64,000 bases of DNA from Bradyrhizobium nanningense (lineage in GTDB: Bacteria; Pseudomonadota; Alphaproteobacteria; Rhizobiales; Xanthobacteraceae): the NCBI RefSeq assembly GCF_004114535.1, contig NZ_LBJC01000014.1, positions 124,001 to 188,000 on the forward strand. Reading direction: 5' to 3'. Every line of letters begins with the position of its first letter. The first letter of the stretch is position 1. This document shows, in pieces, positions 26,973-38,204 of this stretch. The notes below the pieces were generated by a model. It searched no databases, was not told the DNA's origin, and worked only from the letters and a program-made list of their open reading frames with translations. The position numbers and the translations under genes are program-made.

Positions 26973-27200
26973 CTTGCTCTCCCTAGCTCGGTTTGAATGT
27001 GTCGATTGTTCTTGTTGGGAGCGATCATTGCGCGCCGCTCCGGCACGCATTGAATACCCTTCTCAGGCGCCCAGCAAGGAGAACGCCCAGCCGGCGCGAT
27101 CGCGGCGAGCTGCTTCTTTTTCGAGGGGATGCGGAATATTCCGGCGCGCGAGATCAAGCGCGTCGCCGCTCACCCACGCGTAAATTGTCTTATCAAGCAG

Positions 27201-27219
27201 ACGCAATTTTCAATTGCGC
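27201..27219 (-). terminator. Weak hairpin after binding-protein gene 3
   Basis: CGCAATT (27202-27208) and AATTGCG (27212-27218) form a seven-base stem with a three-base loop 13 bases past the stop of the gene at 27232. No T-run follows on the minus strand, so termination is uncertain. Confidence 0.35.
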
Positions 27220-27231
27220 CTTTGCCTGGCT

Positions 27232-28458
27232 TCAATGCCCGATCTCGCTGGAGATGACGTCGCCGAACAACTCCCATTTCCGGCCCTTGAAGCGCATCAT
27301 TTGCAGCTGCTCGATCGGGGCGAAATTGTCCGGCGCGGTGTTGATCTTGATGCCGGGCAGCAGCGTGTCGGGCTCGAAATCCTTCAAGGAAGCTGCCTGC
27401 TTCATGACGTTCTCGCGGGTGAGATCGTCGCCGCACATCTGCAGCACCTTCACCATCGTCTGTGCGGCGGCGTAGCCGAACACGACACCGGCATCGAGCT
27501 TGTTGGCCTTGGGATCGTATTGCGCGAGGAAGTCATAGAACTTCTTCATGCCGTCATCGGCATTCCACTGCGGATCGGAGCCGTCCTTGAGGTAGCTCGC
27601 CGACAGGATGCCCTGGGAGATCTCGAGGCCGGCCGGCTCGATCACGCCGCCGACGGAGGCCGAGACGTTGGAGACGATGTAGACCGGATGCCAGTTGATC
27701 TCTGCCGCCTTCTTGATCGCCTGCGCGGCGAACTTCGGGGTGGTGATGCTGATGAAGACGTCGGCGCCCGAGGCCTTCAGCTTCACGATGTGCTCGTCGA
27801 TCGCGGGCTCGGAGGTGTCGTAGGCCTCCTGTAGCACGATCATCGAGGCTTTGGCGCCGAGGCCGTCCTTCAGCCCCTTCAGATAGTCCTTGCCGAAATC
27901 GTCGTTCTGGTAGAGCACGCCGATCTTTCCGTCCGGCTTCTCCTTCGTGATGTACTTGGCATAGATGCGCGCCTCGCTCGCGTAGCTCGGCTGCCAGCCC
28001 ATGGTCCAGGGATATTGCTTGGGATCGTTCCACTTCGAGGCGCCGCTCGCGACGAACAATTGCGGCACCTTCTTCTCGTTCATGTATTTGCGGATGGCGC
28101 TGTTGGTGGAGGTGCCGAGCGAGCCGAAGATCAAGAGCACCCCGTCGCTCTCGACCAGCTTGCGCGCCTGCTCCACCGTCTTCGGCGGCGAATAGGCGTC
28201 ATCATAGGAAATGAACGTGATCTTGCGGCCGTTGACGCCGCCTTCGGCATTGATCTTGTTGAAATAGGCTTCTTCGGCCTTGCCGATCGCGGCGTAGGCC
28301 GAGGCCGGGCCGCTATAGGGCATGATGTTGCCTATTCTGATCTCAGTATCGGAAGCGCCGCTGTCGTATTTCGCCTGCGCCAGTGCCGGGCTGTCCATCG
28401 CAGTGCACAACGCGACCGCGGCCAGAAGCGCCGCAACCTGACATCGAACGGCAGTCAT
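27232..28458 (-). CDS. ABC transporter substrate-binding protein (HAAT type), paralogue 3
   Basis: A 408-residue type I receptor with signal peptide MTAVRCQVAALLAAVALC through ALAQ. It is the most divergent of the four: IFGSLGTSTNSAIRKYMNEK replaces the sequence shared by paralogues 1 and 2, and the pocket-flanking region reads YIVSNVSASVGGVIEPAG where they read FLNNVSASxGSVIKPAG. Two adjacent ATGs (28461 and 28458) are possible; the second is better spaced from GGGAG. About 120 bases, including a terminator, separate it from paralogue 4. The gap downstream of it has only a weak hairpin. Confidence 0.9.
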   Translation of the reverse strand: MTAVRCQVAALLAAVALCTAMDSPALAQAKYDSGASDTEIRIGNIMPYSGPASAYAAIGKAEEAYFNKINAEGGVNGRKITFISYDDAYSPPKTVEQARKLVESDGVLLIFGSLGTSTNSAIRKYMNEKKVPQLFVASGASKWNDPKQYPWTMGWQPSYASEARIYAKYITKEKPDGKIGVLYQNDDFGKDYLKGLKDGLGAKASMIVLQEAYDTSEPAIDEHIVKLKASGADVFISITTPKFAAQAIKKAAEINWHPVYIVSNVSASVGGVIEPAGLEISQGILSASYLKDGSDPQWNADDGMKKFYDFLAQYDPKANKLDAGVVFGYAAAQTMVKVLQMCGDDLTRENVMKQAASLKDFEPDTLLPGIKINTAPDNFAPIEQLQMMRFKGRKWELFGDVISSEIGH

Positions 28459-28519
28459 CATTCTCCCACCCCGAGTTGGATCGGCGCCGCATTGAACAAG
28501 ATTGACGCCTGCCGTCAAC

Positions 28520-28550
28520 AAAAAGCCCCCGCGATCGCTCGCAGGGGCTT
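28520..28550 (-). terminator. Rho-independent terminator after binding-protein gene 4
   Basis: Minus strand AGCCCCTGCGAGC and GATCGCGGGGGCT fold into a stem (about 28524-28549) followed by TTTTTG. It lies 30 bases past the stop of the gene at 28580. Confidence 0.8.
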
Positions 28551-28579
28551 CTCGAGGGTCGGACTTTTGCGTCAGCGGG

Positions 28580-29815
28580 TCACTCGGAGGCGATGTCGCC
28601 GCTGATGATCTCACCGAACAGTTCCCACTTCTCGCCTTTGAAGCGCTGCATCTGGAGCTGGGCGATCGGGGCGAAGTCGGTGGGGCCGGTGTTGATCTTG
28701 ACGCCGGGCAGCAGGGTATCCGGCGCAAAGTCCTTCAGGCTGGCGGCCTGCTTCATGATGTTGGCGCGGGTGAGATCGTCCCCGCACATCTCCAGCACCT
28801 TGGCGAGGGTCGACGCAGCGCCGTAGCCGTAGACCATGCTGGTGTCGGACTTGTCGGCCCCGGGCATGTACTTGTCGACGAACTCGTTCCACTTCTTCAT
28901 GCCGGGATCGTTGGCCCATTGCGGATCGGTGGAGTCCTTGGCATAGGCCGCCGACAACACGCCCTGGGCGTTTTCGAAGCCGGCCGGCTTCATCACGCTG
29001 CCGACCGAGATCGACACGTTGGTGAGGATCTGCAACGGCTTCCAGCTGAGCTCGGCGGTCTTCTTGATGGTCTGGGCCGCGAATTTCGGCGTGGCGTAGA
29101 TCAGGAGCACGTCGGGATTGGCCGCCTTGATCTTGACGATGTGGCCGTCGATCGAGGGCTCGGACACCTCATAGCTCTCTTCCATGATGATCATGGACGA
29201 GGCCTTGGCGCCGAGGCCGTCCTTGGTGCCCTTGAGGTAGTCTTTGCCGAAATCGTCGTTCTGATAGAGGATCGCGACCTTGGCGTCGGGCTTCTCCTTC
29301 ATCAGCCATTTGGCGTAGATCTGCGCTTCGCTCTGGTAGGAGGGTTGCCAGCCGATGGTCCAGGGGAAGTTCTTCGGATCGTTCCACTTGGTGGCGCCGG
29401 TGGCGACGAACAGTTGCGGGATCTTCTTGGCGTTGAGGTACTTCTGGATCGCGCTGTTCGAGGGCGTACCGAGCGGATTGAAGACGGCCAGAACCTCGTC
29501 GCTCTCGACCAGCTTGCGGACCTGCTCGACGGCCTTCGGCGGCGAATAACCGTCGTCATAGGTGACGAAGTTGACCTTGCGGCCGTTGATGCCGCCCTTG
29601 TCGTTGATCATCTTGAAATAGGCTTCTTCGGTCTTGCCGATGATGCCATAGGCCGACGCCGGACCGCTGTACGGCATGATGTTGCCGATCTTGATCTCGG
29701 TATCGGAAGCGCCGGTGTCGTATTTCTTTTGGGCGAGTGCAGCGCCGGAGGTGAGAGTGATGGCCGCCGTTGCCGTGACCAGCGCGGCGGCTCGCAGTGT
29801 TCTTCCAAAATACAA
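28580..29815 (-). CDS. ABC transporter substrate-binding protein (HAAT type), paralogue 4
   Basis: A 411-residue type I receptor. The start is TTG at 29815, chosen because AAGGAGA lies six bases upstream and because the signal peptide (TLRAAALVTATAAITL to ALAQ) then follows directly; there is no ATG in the right place. The mature protein begins KKYDTGASDTEIKIGN like its neighbours. It is the receptor nearest to the permease genes, only 37 bases after livM and without a terminator between, so it is probably the one cotranscribed with the transporter. Its own terminator follows it. Confidence 0.9.
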   Translation of the reverse strand: MYFGRTLRAAALVTATAAITLTSGAALAQKKYDTGASDTEIKIGNIMPYSGPASAYGIIGKTEEAYFKMINDKGGINGRKVNFVTYDDGYSPPKAVEQVRKLVESDEVLAVFNPLGTPSNSAIQKYLNAKKIPQLFVATGATKWNDPKNFPWTIGWQPSYQSEAQIYAKWLMKEKPDAKVAILYQNDDFGKDYLKGTKDGLGAKASSMIIMEESYEVSEPSIDGHIVKIKAANPDVLLIYATPKFAAQTIKKTAELSWKPLQILTNVSISVGSVMKPAGFENAQGVLSAAYAKDSTDPQWANDPGMKKWNEFVDKYMPGADKSDTSMVYGYGAASTLAKVLEMCGDDLTRANIMKQAASLKDFAPDTLLPGVKINTGPTDFAPIAQLQMQRFKGEKWELFGEIISGDIASE

Positions 29816-29852
29816 TTCGGTCTCCTTGGTTAAACAGCAGTCTTTGAGAGTT

Positions 29853-30872
29853 TCAGTTTCTTCTGAGCTTGGCGGCGAATTGCTGGCCCATGATCGCGAT
29901 CTGCCTTGCGCCGTGTGGCACGAGATAGATGACGAGGAATAGCAGCACGCCGAACACCGCGCCGGAAAGACCTTTGGAGATGCTTTCCGCCATGTTCGGC
30001 ACGAAGATGATGAAGGCCGCTCCGACGAACGAGCCGGGCAGCCAGCCGACGCCGCCGACCACCATGCCGAGGAACAGCGAGATCGCCAGCGTGATGGTGT
30101 AGCTGTCGGGCGCCACGAACTGCACCGCGATGGCGCCAAGCGAGCCGGCAACGCCGGTGATGCCGGCGGACACGCCGAAGGCCAGCGTCTTGTACAAAGC
30201 GACGTTGACCCCCATCGAGGAGGCCGCGATCTCGTTGTCGCGGATCGCCATGAAGGCGCGGCCGGAGCGCGAGCGCAGCAGGTTGACCGAGAAGATGTAG
30301 ATCGCGAGCGTGACGATGAGCGTGAAATAATACAGCCACATGTCCTGCGACATCGGCAGGCCGAACGGCGCGTCCGGCTTGGTGACGACGAGGCCCTGCA
30401 CGCCGCCGGTCCAGTGTTCGAGGAAGTTCAGCTTCAACAGCTGCGGCATCGCGGTGGCGAGCGCGAAGGTCGCGAGCGCGAGATAGACGCCCGACAATCG
30501 CAGTGCCGGCTTGCCGAACAGGTAACCGAAGCCGAAGCAGACCGTCGCGGAAATCGGAATCGTCAGCGCGTAATTGACGTTGAAGTACTCCATCAGCACT
30601 GCTGACGTATAGGCGCCGACGGCGTAGAACGCGCTCTGGCCGAGCGAGAACTGGCCGGAGCCGCCCGTCAGGATGTTCAGCGCCAGCACGGCAAGCCCGT
30701 AGATCAGGAGCATCGTCATCTGGAAGATGATGAAGTTCTTGACGAACACCGGCACCAGCAACAGCACCGCCAACACCAGCAGCGAGGTGCCCGTGCCCAG
30801 CGTCATGGCCCGCTTCGGAACCGCCTCGACCGCCTCGTGGCCTTCTGCAACGACTTCTTCTGCAGCGCTCAT
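29853..30872 (-). CDS. livM: HAAT-type ABC transporter permease (LivM)
   Basis: A 339-residue LivM permease with a hydrophilic N-terminal tail of about 25 residues and about nine membrane segments. The conserved motif GGSGQFSLGQSAFYAVGAYT is at about residues 69-88, and the helix-loop SRSGRAFMAIRDNEIAASS at about 203-221. I place the start at ATG 30872, two bases after the livH stop; a TTG at 30878 is also in frame. It acts with LivH, LivF and LivG as the translocation unit shared by the four receptors. Confidence 0.92.
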   Translation of the reverse strand: MSAAEEVVAEGHEAVEAVPKRAMTLGTGTSLLVLAVLLLVPVFVKNFIIFQMTMLLIYGLAVLALNILTGGSGQFSLGQSAFYAVGAYTSAVLMEYFNVNYALTIPISATVCFGFGYLFGKPALRLSGVYLALATFALATAMPQLLKLNFLEHWTGGVQGLVVTKPDAPFGLPMSQDMWLYYFTLIVTLAIYIFSVNLLRSRSGRAFMAIRDNEIAASSMGVNVALYKTLAFGVSAGITGVAGSLGAIAVQFVAPDSYTITLAISLFLGMVVGGVGWLPGSFVGAAFIIFVPNMAESISKGLSGAVFGVLLFLVIYLVPHGARQIAIMGQQFAAKLRRN

Positions 30873-30874
30873 GA

Positions 30875-31753
30875 TCAAACTCGCTTGACGATGTGCCGGC
30901 CGAACAGGCCAGCGGGCTTGACGACCAGGACGGAGATGATCAGCGCGAGCGCGATCGGAAGTTTCAGCTCGTTGCCGACGCCGGGGATGTAGGTGCCGGC
31001 GAGATTCTCGAAGATGCCGACCAGGAAGCCGCCGACCACGGCGCCGAACGGGCTCGACAATCCGCCGAGCACGGCTGCGGCAAAGCCGTAGATCAGCACG
31101 CCGCCCATCATGTTGGGCTCCAGGAACACCACCGGTGCGATCAGCATGCCGGCGATCGAGCCGATCGCGGTCGCCATGCCCCAGCCGAGCGCGATCATCC
31201 AGCTGGTGTTGATGCCGACCAGGCGGGCCGATTCAGGCACCGAGGCGGCGGCGCGCATCGCAAGCCCGATCCGCGTGTACTGGAAGAAGAAGTAGAGGCC
31301 GAGCAGCAGCAGCACGGTGACGCCGATCATGCCGGCCTGGTGGGTCGAGATCAGCTGGCTGCCCAGGAACGGCGAGGAGCCGAACGGGGTCGGATATTGC
31401 TTGATGGTGAAGTCCCAGATCAGGCCGGCCGAGGAGTTGATGATCGCGAACAACGCAATGAAGCCGGCGACGTTGGTCAGCACCGGCGCTTTTGCCAGCG
31501 GCTTGAACAGGATGCGCTCGATCGCGATGCCGGCGACGAAGGAGAATGCCAGCGTGATGATGAAGGCGGCCCAATAGGACAAGCCCCATTGCATCAGCTG
31601 CCAGGAGATGAAGGTCGAGAACATCGCCATCTCGCCTTGCGCGAAGTTGAGATGGTCGATGGCCTGGTAGATCATCACCACGGCCAGCGCCATGCAGGCG
31701 TAAATGGCGCCGGTGGCGATCCCAGCCAGGACCTGGTTGGTGAAAAGCTCCAT
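30875..31753 (-). CDS. livH: HAAT-type ABC transporter permease (LivH)
   Basis: A 292-residue LivH permease, the usual length. N-terminal features are GIATGAIYACMALAVVMIYQ and DHLNFAQGEMAMFSTF; the C-terminal part has the conserved loop AVLGGLSSPFGAVVGG. The ATG at 31753 has GGGA upstream and lies 14 bases after the livF stop. The order livG-livF-livH-livM-receptor, with livG first and overlapping livF, indicates one transcript. Unlike the cluster at 10.8-14.4 kb, LivM and LivG are separate proteins here. Confidence 0.92.
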   Translation of the reverse strand: MELFTNQVLAGIATGAIYACMALAVVMIYQAIDHLNFAQGEMAMFSTFISWQLMQWGLSYWAAFIITLAFSFVAGIAIERILFKPLAKAPVLTNVAGFIALFAIINSSAGLIWDFTIKQYPTPFGSSPFLGSQLISTHQAGMIGVTVLLLLGLYFFFQYTRIGLAMRAAASVPESARLVGINTSWMIALGWGMATAIGSIAGMLIAPVVFLEPNMMGGVLIYGFAAAVLGGLSSPFGAVVGGFLVGIFENLAGTYIPGVGNELKLPIALALIISVLVVKPAGLFGRHIVKRV

Positions 31754-31767
31754 TTGTCCCGGCTCCC

Positions 31768-32481
31768 TCAGTAACCCAGATAGGATTTGCGGATTTCTTC
31801 GTTGTTCGCGATGTCCTTGGCGTTGCCCGACATCACGATGCGGCCGGTCTCGATCACATAGGCCTGGTCGGCGAGCTCGAGCGCGAGCTGGGCGTTCTGC
31901 TCGACCACCAGGATCGACACCTTGTCCTCGCGGTTGATCTTGCCGAGAATGCCGAACAGGTCGCGCACCACCAGCGGCGCGAGTCCGAAGGACGGCTCGT
32001 CCAGCAGCATCAGCCGCGGTCGCAGCATCAGGGCGCGGGCGACCGCGAGCATCTGCTGCTCGCCGCCGGAGAGCGTGCCGGCCTGCTGGGTGTGGCGCTG
32101 CTTCAGCACCGGGAAATGCGCATACATCCGCTCGATGTCGGAGACGATGCCGGCGCTGTCCTTGCGGGTGATGGCCCCGAGCTGGAGATTTTCCTCCACC
32201 GTCATGGTGGTGAAGGTGCCGCGGCCCTGCGGCACATGGGCGATGCCGAATCGCACGATGCTCTCGGTGGACCGGTTGTTCAGCGGCTTGCCGTCGAACT
32301 CGATGCCGCCGGTCGAGCGCACCATGTTGCAGATCGCGCGCAGCGTGGTGGTCTTGCCGGCGCCGTTGGCGCCCAAAAGCGTGGTCAGCGAGCCTTCGTT
32401 GAGGGAGAAGGACAGGCCATGGAGCGCCTGGACCTGGCCGTAATAGGCGCGCAGGTCCTTGACGTTGAGCAGTGTCGTCAT
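31768..32481 (-). CDS. livF: HAAT-type ABC transporter ATP-binding protein (LivF)
   Basis: A 237-residue ABC ATPase with Walker A GANGAGKTT (about 37-45), the Q-loop VPQGRG, signature LSGGEQQM and Walker B LMLLDEPSFGLAP. The C-terminus ends KSYLGY as usual for LivF. The ATG at 32481 overlaps the livG stop by four bases. It powers the LivHM channel together with LivG. Confidence 0.93.
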   Translation of the reverse strand: MTTLLNVKDLRAYYGQVQALHGLSFSLNEGSLTTLLGANGAGKTTTLRAICNMVRSTGGIEFDGKPLNNRSTESIVRFGIAHVPQGRGTFTTMTVEENLQLGAITRKDSAGIVSDIERMYAHFPVLKQRHTQQAGTLSGGEQQMLAVARALMLRPRLMLLDEPSFGLAPLVVRDLFGILGKINREDKVSILVVEQNAQLALELADQAYVIETGRIVMSGNAKDIANNEEIRKSYLGY

Positions 32482-33275
32482 TGATCCTTGCTCCCGAGAT
32501 AGGCCTTGATGACGTCGGGGTCCGCCTGCACTTGGGCGGGCGTGCCTTCCGCGAGCTTCTTGCCGAAGTTCAGCGCGACCACGTGGTCGGCGATCGACAT
32601 CACGAGGCCCATGTGGTGCTCGACCAGCAGCACGGTCATATGGCGCTCGTCGCGGATGCGGCGGATGAGGTCGCCGAGCACGTGGACTTCCTCGTGATTG
32701 AGGCCGCCGGCGGGCTCATCCAGCAGCAGGATCTTCGGATCGGCCGCGAGCGCGCGTGCCAGCTCGACGCGCTTCTGCGTGCCGAACGGCAGGCCGGAGA
32801 CGGTGGTATGGGCGACGTCCTCGAGGTCGAGATAGGCGAGGATCTCGTGCACCTTCTTGTTGACGTCGGTCTCGCTGCGGCGGACCCAGGCGAGGCGCAG
32901 CGAGTCGCTGATGATGTCGCTGGAGGTCCGGGCGTGTGTTCCGACGCGGACATTGTCCATCACCGAGAGGTTCGGAAACAGCGCCACGTTCTGGAAGGTG
33001 CGGCCGATGCCGATCTCGGCGATCCGGTGCGGCGGCCGCGTCAGGATGCTTGCGCCTTCCATCAGGATGTCGCCGGACGAGGGCTGATAGAGCCGCGACA
33101 GACAGTTGAACAGCGTAGTCTTGCCGGCGCCGTTGGGGCCGATCAAGCCGAGGATCTGGCCCTTGTGCATGTCGAAGGACACACCGTTGAGCGCGACAAT
33201 GCCGCCGAACACGACGCTGACGTCGCGAACCGCGAGCAGGGGCGATGTCCCCCGCGCGAGCTGTGCCTGCGTCAT
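32478..33275 (-). CDS. livG: HAAT-type ABC transporter ATP-binding protein (LivG)
   Basis: A 265-residue ABC ATPase with Walker A GPNGAGKTT, signature LPFGTQKRVE (a LivG-type variant of the usual LSGGQ), Walker B ILLLDEPAGGLNHEE and the C-terminal LivG extension ending KAYLGSKDQ. The ATG at 33275 is preferred; the frame is open up to a TTG at 33338, only four bases from the end of the IclR gene, so a longer start cannot be excluded. The IclR gene just upstream is on the same strand and may be cotranscribed. Confidence 0.9.
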   Translation of the reverse strand: MTQAQLARGTSPLLAVRDVSVVFGGIVALNGVSFDMHKGQILGLIGPNGAGKTTLFNCLSRLYQPSSGDILMEGASILTRPPHRIAEIGIGRTFQNVALFPNLSVMDNVRVGTHARTSSDIISDSLRLAWVRRSETDVNKKVHEILAYLDLEDVAHTTVSGLPFGTQKRVELARALAADPKILLLDEPAGGLNHEEVHVLGDLIRRIRDERHMTVLLVEHHMGLVMSIADHVVALNFGKKLAEGTPAQVQADPDVIKAYLGSKDQ

Positions 33276-33341
33276 CTCGTCTCGCTCACGTCGTTCGGTG
33301 AGCGCAGGGGCGATGCGAACCGCTCCCGACGATGACAAAGG

Positions 33342-34208
33342 CTATCTGATCCCCTCGGCCAAACGCGCAACTTTCCCTCCTGATTTCAGCTTTTTGCTGA
33401 CGTCTTTTTTGGAATGCGGCATCAGACCCCCGAGCGCCGCTTCGATGTTCCTTACCATCGCCAAGAGACGCGGTCCAATGTCGTTGATCAAACGCTCTTC
33501 CGTGAAACGGAATGCGGGCGCGCCGCAATTGAATGCGTAAGGTCCGGTTCCGTCGTTGAGCTTGAGCGCGACGCCGGCGGCGCCGATATCGTCGTGCCAG
33601 TCGCCGACCGAAATCGCAAAGCCGTATTTCGCGACGGTCTCGCCGGAACGTTCCAACCCATCGCGCATCTTTGGCCAACGGCTGCCGTAATGTTCGCGCA
33701 ACAGACGCGACAACTCCGTACGGTCGGCGTCGTCGAGCGCCCAGAAATAGGCGCGGCCCATCGCACTGGTTGCAATCGGCACGCGGGAGCCGACGTCAAG
33801 TTGAACGCCGACCGTCTCGCTGCCGCGGCTTTGCCCGAAATAGATCATGCTGTGACGGTCGCGGCCGCCGACGGCGACGGCGCCGCCGGTCGCGCGCATC
33901 ACGTCCTCGCGGAACGGCTCGGACAAATGCCGAACGCCGAGATTGGCGAGCGCGGCGTAGCCGAGCGACATCGCGGCGGGCGTGAGCTGGTACTTCTCGA
34001 AGCGGGGAACCGGCGCAAGATAACCCAGCTTGGTCAGCGTGTAAGTCAGTCGCGACACCGTCGGCTTCGGCAGGTTGGTGCGAGCCGCAATCTCCTGATT
34101 GCCGAGAAGGCCGTCATTGGGGTGGAATGCTCGCAATACGTCCAGTCCGCGGGAAAGCGCGACGACGAAATTCCGATCGGTCGCGGTCTTCTTTCCTGTA
34201 CGCTTCAT
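33342..34208 (-). CDS. IclR-family transcriptional regulator
   Basis: A 288-residue IclR protein. The N-terminal winged HTH (about 10-75: VVALSRGLDVLRAF, GNQEIAARTNLPKPTVSRLT) is followed by the ligand-binding domain. The ATG at 34208 is chosen because the HTH starts there. It lies upstream of the transporter genes on the same strand and divergent from the pim-like operon. The 131-base gap holds the palindrome TGCGGAAT-TAA-ATTCCGCA, which resembles known IclR-family sites in size and shape. It is probably the regulator of both transport and degradation, with an acyl-CoA or free acid as effector. Confidence 0.9.
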   Translation of the reverse strand: MKRTGKKTATDRNFVVALSRGLDVLRAFHPNDGLLGNQEIAARTNLPKPTVSRLTYTLTKLGYLAPVPRFEKYQLTPAAMSLGYAALANLGVRHLSEPFREDVMRATGGAVAVGGRDRHSMIYFGQSRGSETVGVQLDVGSRVPIATSAMGRAYFWALDDADRTELSRLLREHYGSRWPKMRDGLERSGETVAKYGFAISVGDWHDDIGAAGVALKLNDGTGPYAFNCGAPAFRFTEERLINDIGPRLLAMVRNIEAALGGLMPHSKKDVSKKLKSGGKVARLAEGIR

Positions 34209-34235
34209 CCCTGATCTGCTTCTTGCGCGGAGTCG

Positions 34236-34264
34236 TTGACAAGCCACGTGCTTCAAAATAACCC
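34236..34264 (+). promoter_or_regulatory. Possible sigma70-type promoter of the pim-like operon
   Basis: TTGACA (34236-34241), a 17-base spacer and a weak -10 TAACCC (34259-34264). The IclR palindrome at 34276-34294 would lie just downstream of the start of transcription. The -10 match is poor. Confidence 0.3.
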
Positions 34265-34275
34265 TGCCGTCAAGA

Positions 34276-34294
34276 TGCGGAATTAAATTCCGCA
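34276..34294. promoter_or_regulatory. IclR-type operator palindrome
   Basis: TGCGGAAT (34276-34283), TAA and ATTCCGCA (34287-34294) form a perfect eight-base inverted repeat in the divergent promoter between the IclR gene and the pim-like operon. Confidence 0.65.
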
Positions 34295-34339
34295 CCGCGA
34301 AATCGAACAAAAGTTAATCCCCACCAAGGAGGGAACACC

Positions 34340-36433
<2,094 letters not shown>

Positions 36434-36458
36434 TGGGGCTTTGCGCTCCAACTCTCAG

Positions 36459-36498
36459 TCATTCCGGGTTCGGCTCTTCGAGCCGCCCCGGAATGACG
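36459..36498. repeat. Palindromic repeat (GTCATTCCGGG family) between pimF and pimA
   Basis: GTCATTCCGGG (36459-36469) and CCCCGGAATGAC (36487-36498) form a hairpin with inner arms GGCTC and GAGCC. It fills the 88-base gap between the two genes. Confidence 0.7.
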
Positions 36499-36521
36499 GT
36501 CTGCGTAGTTTCAAGGAAGCT

Positions 36522-38204
36522 ATGACCCATCCCGGCGAACAGTTTTACCCCGACGGCGTGCATTGGGACGACCCCATCGCCCAGGGCACGCTGCCCGATT
36601 TGTTGTCGAAGGCTGTCGCCGATTACGGCCCGCGCACCGCGCTGGAGTTTCGCGATCGCCCGATCACCTACACCGATCTTGCCGCGATGGCCGAGCGCGC
36701 CGCCGCGGCGTTTCTCCGCGCCGGCTGCGGCAAGGGCACATCCATCGCGCTGTTCCTCGGCAACACGCCCGACCATCCCGTCAATTTCTTCGGCGCGCTG
36801 AAAGCCGGCGCCCGCGTCGCGCATCTGTCGCCGCTCGACGGCGAGATCGCGCTGACGCACAAGGTCTCCGATTCCAGCTCGCGCCTGCTCGTCACCTCGA
36901 ACCTCCAGGCCTTGCTGCCGACCGCGCTCAAATTCCTGGACAAGGGACTGATCGACCGCCTCGTCGTCTGCGAGGACGACGCTTGGGGCAAGGTCGGCAC
37001 GCCGCAGGCGGCGATCCCCGATGATCCCCGCATCGTCACCTTCAAGGCCTTCGTCGAAGGCGCGACGGTGCCCGCGCAATGGCCGTCCGTGACGGCCGAC
37101 GACGTCGCGCTGCTGCAATATACCGGCGGCACCACCGGCCTGCCCAAGGGCGCCATGCTGACCCACGGCAATCTCACCTCGGCGGTATCGATCTACGACG
37201 TCTGGGGCAAGCCGGGACGCGCGGCGCGCGGCGACGTGATCGAGCGCGTGATCTGCGTGCTGCCGCTGTTCCACATCTACGCGCTCACCGTGGTGCTGTT
37301 GTCCTCGCTCAGCCGCGGCAATCTGATCTCGATCCATCAGCGCTTCGACGTCGAAGCCGTGATGCGCGATATCGAGGTCAAGCGCGCGACGTATTTTCCG
37401 GGCGTGCCGACGATGTGGATCGCGATCGCGGCGCTTCCTGACCTCGACAAGCGCGACTTCTCCTCGCTCGCCTCTATCGGCTCCGGCGGCGCGCCGCTGC
37501 CGGTGGAGATCGCGAGCTTCTTCGAGCGCAAGGTCGGCAAGAAGCTGAAGAGCGGCTGGGGCATGACCGAGACCTGCTCGCCCGGCACCGGCCATCCGCC
37601 CACGGGGCCGGAAAAGCCCGGCTCGATCGGCCTGATGCTGCCCGGCATCGAGCTCGACGTCGTCGCACTGGACGATCCGAAACGCGTGCTTGCGCCGGGC
37701 GAAGTCGGCGAGATCCGCATCAAGGGCCCGAACGTCACCAAGGGCTATTGGAACAAGCCGGAAAGATCCACCGACGCCTTCGTCGACGGCCGCTTCCTCA
37801 CCGGCGACATCGGCTATGTCGACACCGACGGCTATTTCTTCCTGGTCGACCGCAAGAAGGACATGATCATCTCCGGCGGCTTCAACGTCTATCCGCAGAT
37901 GATCGAGCAGGCGATTTACACCATTCCAGGCGTGCACGAGGTGATCGTGCTCGGCATTCCCGATCAGTATCGAGGCGAGGCCGCCAAAGCCTTCATCAAG
38001 CTGAAGCCCCACGCAAAGCCGTTCTCGCTCGACGAGCTGCGCGCGCAGCTTGCCGGGAAGGTCGGCAAGCACGAATTGCCGGCCGCGGTCGAGTTCGTCG
38101 ACGATTTGCCGCGCACGCCGGTCGGAAAATTGTCGCGCCACGAATTGCGCCAGCAGCAGAAACCGTCACAATCCGTTCAACACGCATCAGGAGGTCGTTC
38201 TTGA
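36522..38204 (+). CDS. pimA: AMP-dependent acyl-CoA synthetase (PimA-like)
   Basis: A 560-residue acyl-CoA ligase that activates a carboxylic acid with ATP and CoA. The adenylation loop is [10 protein letters not shown] (201-210), the [11 protein letters not shown] motif is near 350, [13 protein letters not shown] is near 430 and the catalytic lysine is Lys536 in PVGKLSR. The ATG at 36522 has AAGGAA upstream; a longer open frame to 36441 crosses the repeat element and is not used. Position two in a pim-like operon suggests pimelate or other medium-chain dicarboxylate substrates. The TGA overlaps the TTG start of the thiolase gene. Confidence 0.87.
   Translation: MTHPGEQFYPDGVHWDDPIAQGTLPDLLSKAVADYGPRTALEFRDRPITYTDLAAMAERAAAAFLRAGCGKGTSIALFLGNTPDHPVNFFGALKAGARVAHLSPLDGEIALTHKVSDSSSRLLVTSNLQALLPTALKFLDKGLIDRLVVCEDDAWGKVGTPQAAIPDDPRIVTFKAFVEGATVPAQWPSVTADDVALLQYTGGTTGLPKGAMLTHGNLTSAVSIYDVWGKPGRAARGDVIERVICVLPLFHIYALTVVLLSSLSRGNLISIHQRFDVEAVMRDIEVKRATYFPGVPTMWIAIAALPDLDKRDFSSLASIGSGGAPLPVEIASFFERKVGKKLKSGWGMTETCSPGTGHPPTGPEKPGSIGLMLPGIELDVVALDDPKRVLAPGEVGEIRIKGPNVTKGYWNKPERSTDAFVDGRFLTGDIGYVDTDGYFFLVDRKKDMIISGGFNVYPQMIEQAIYTIPGVHEVIVLGIPDQYRGEAAKAFIKLKPHAKPFSLDELRAQLAGKVGKHELPAAVEFVDDLPRTPVGKLSRHELRQQQKPSQSVQHASGGRS

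Noticed and set aside
24684..26996. A 770-codon open frame on the + strand opposite two receptor genes
   Set aside because: It is the complement of two paralogous coding genes, repeats their repeat structure in its translation, and has no protein-like domain. GC-rich codon use commonly opens such frames.
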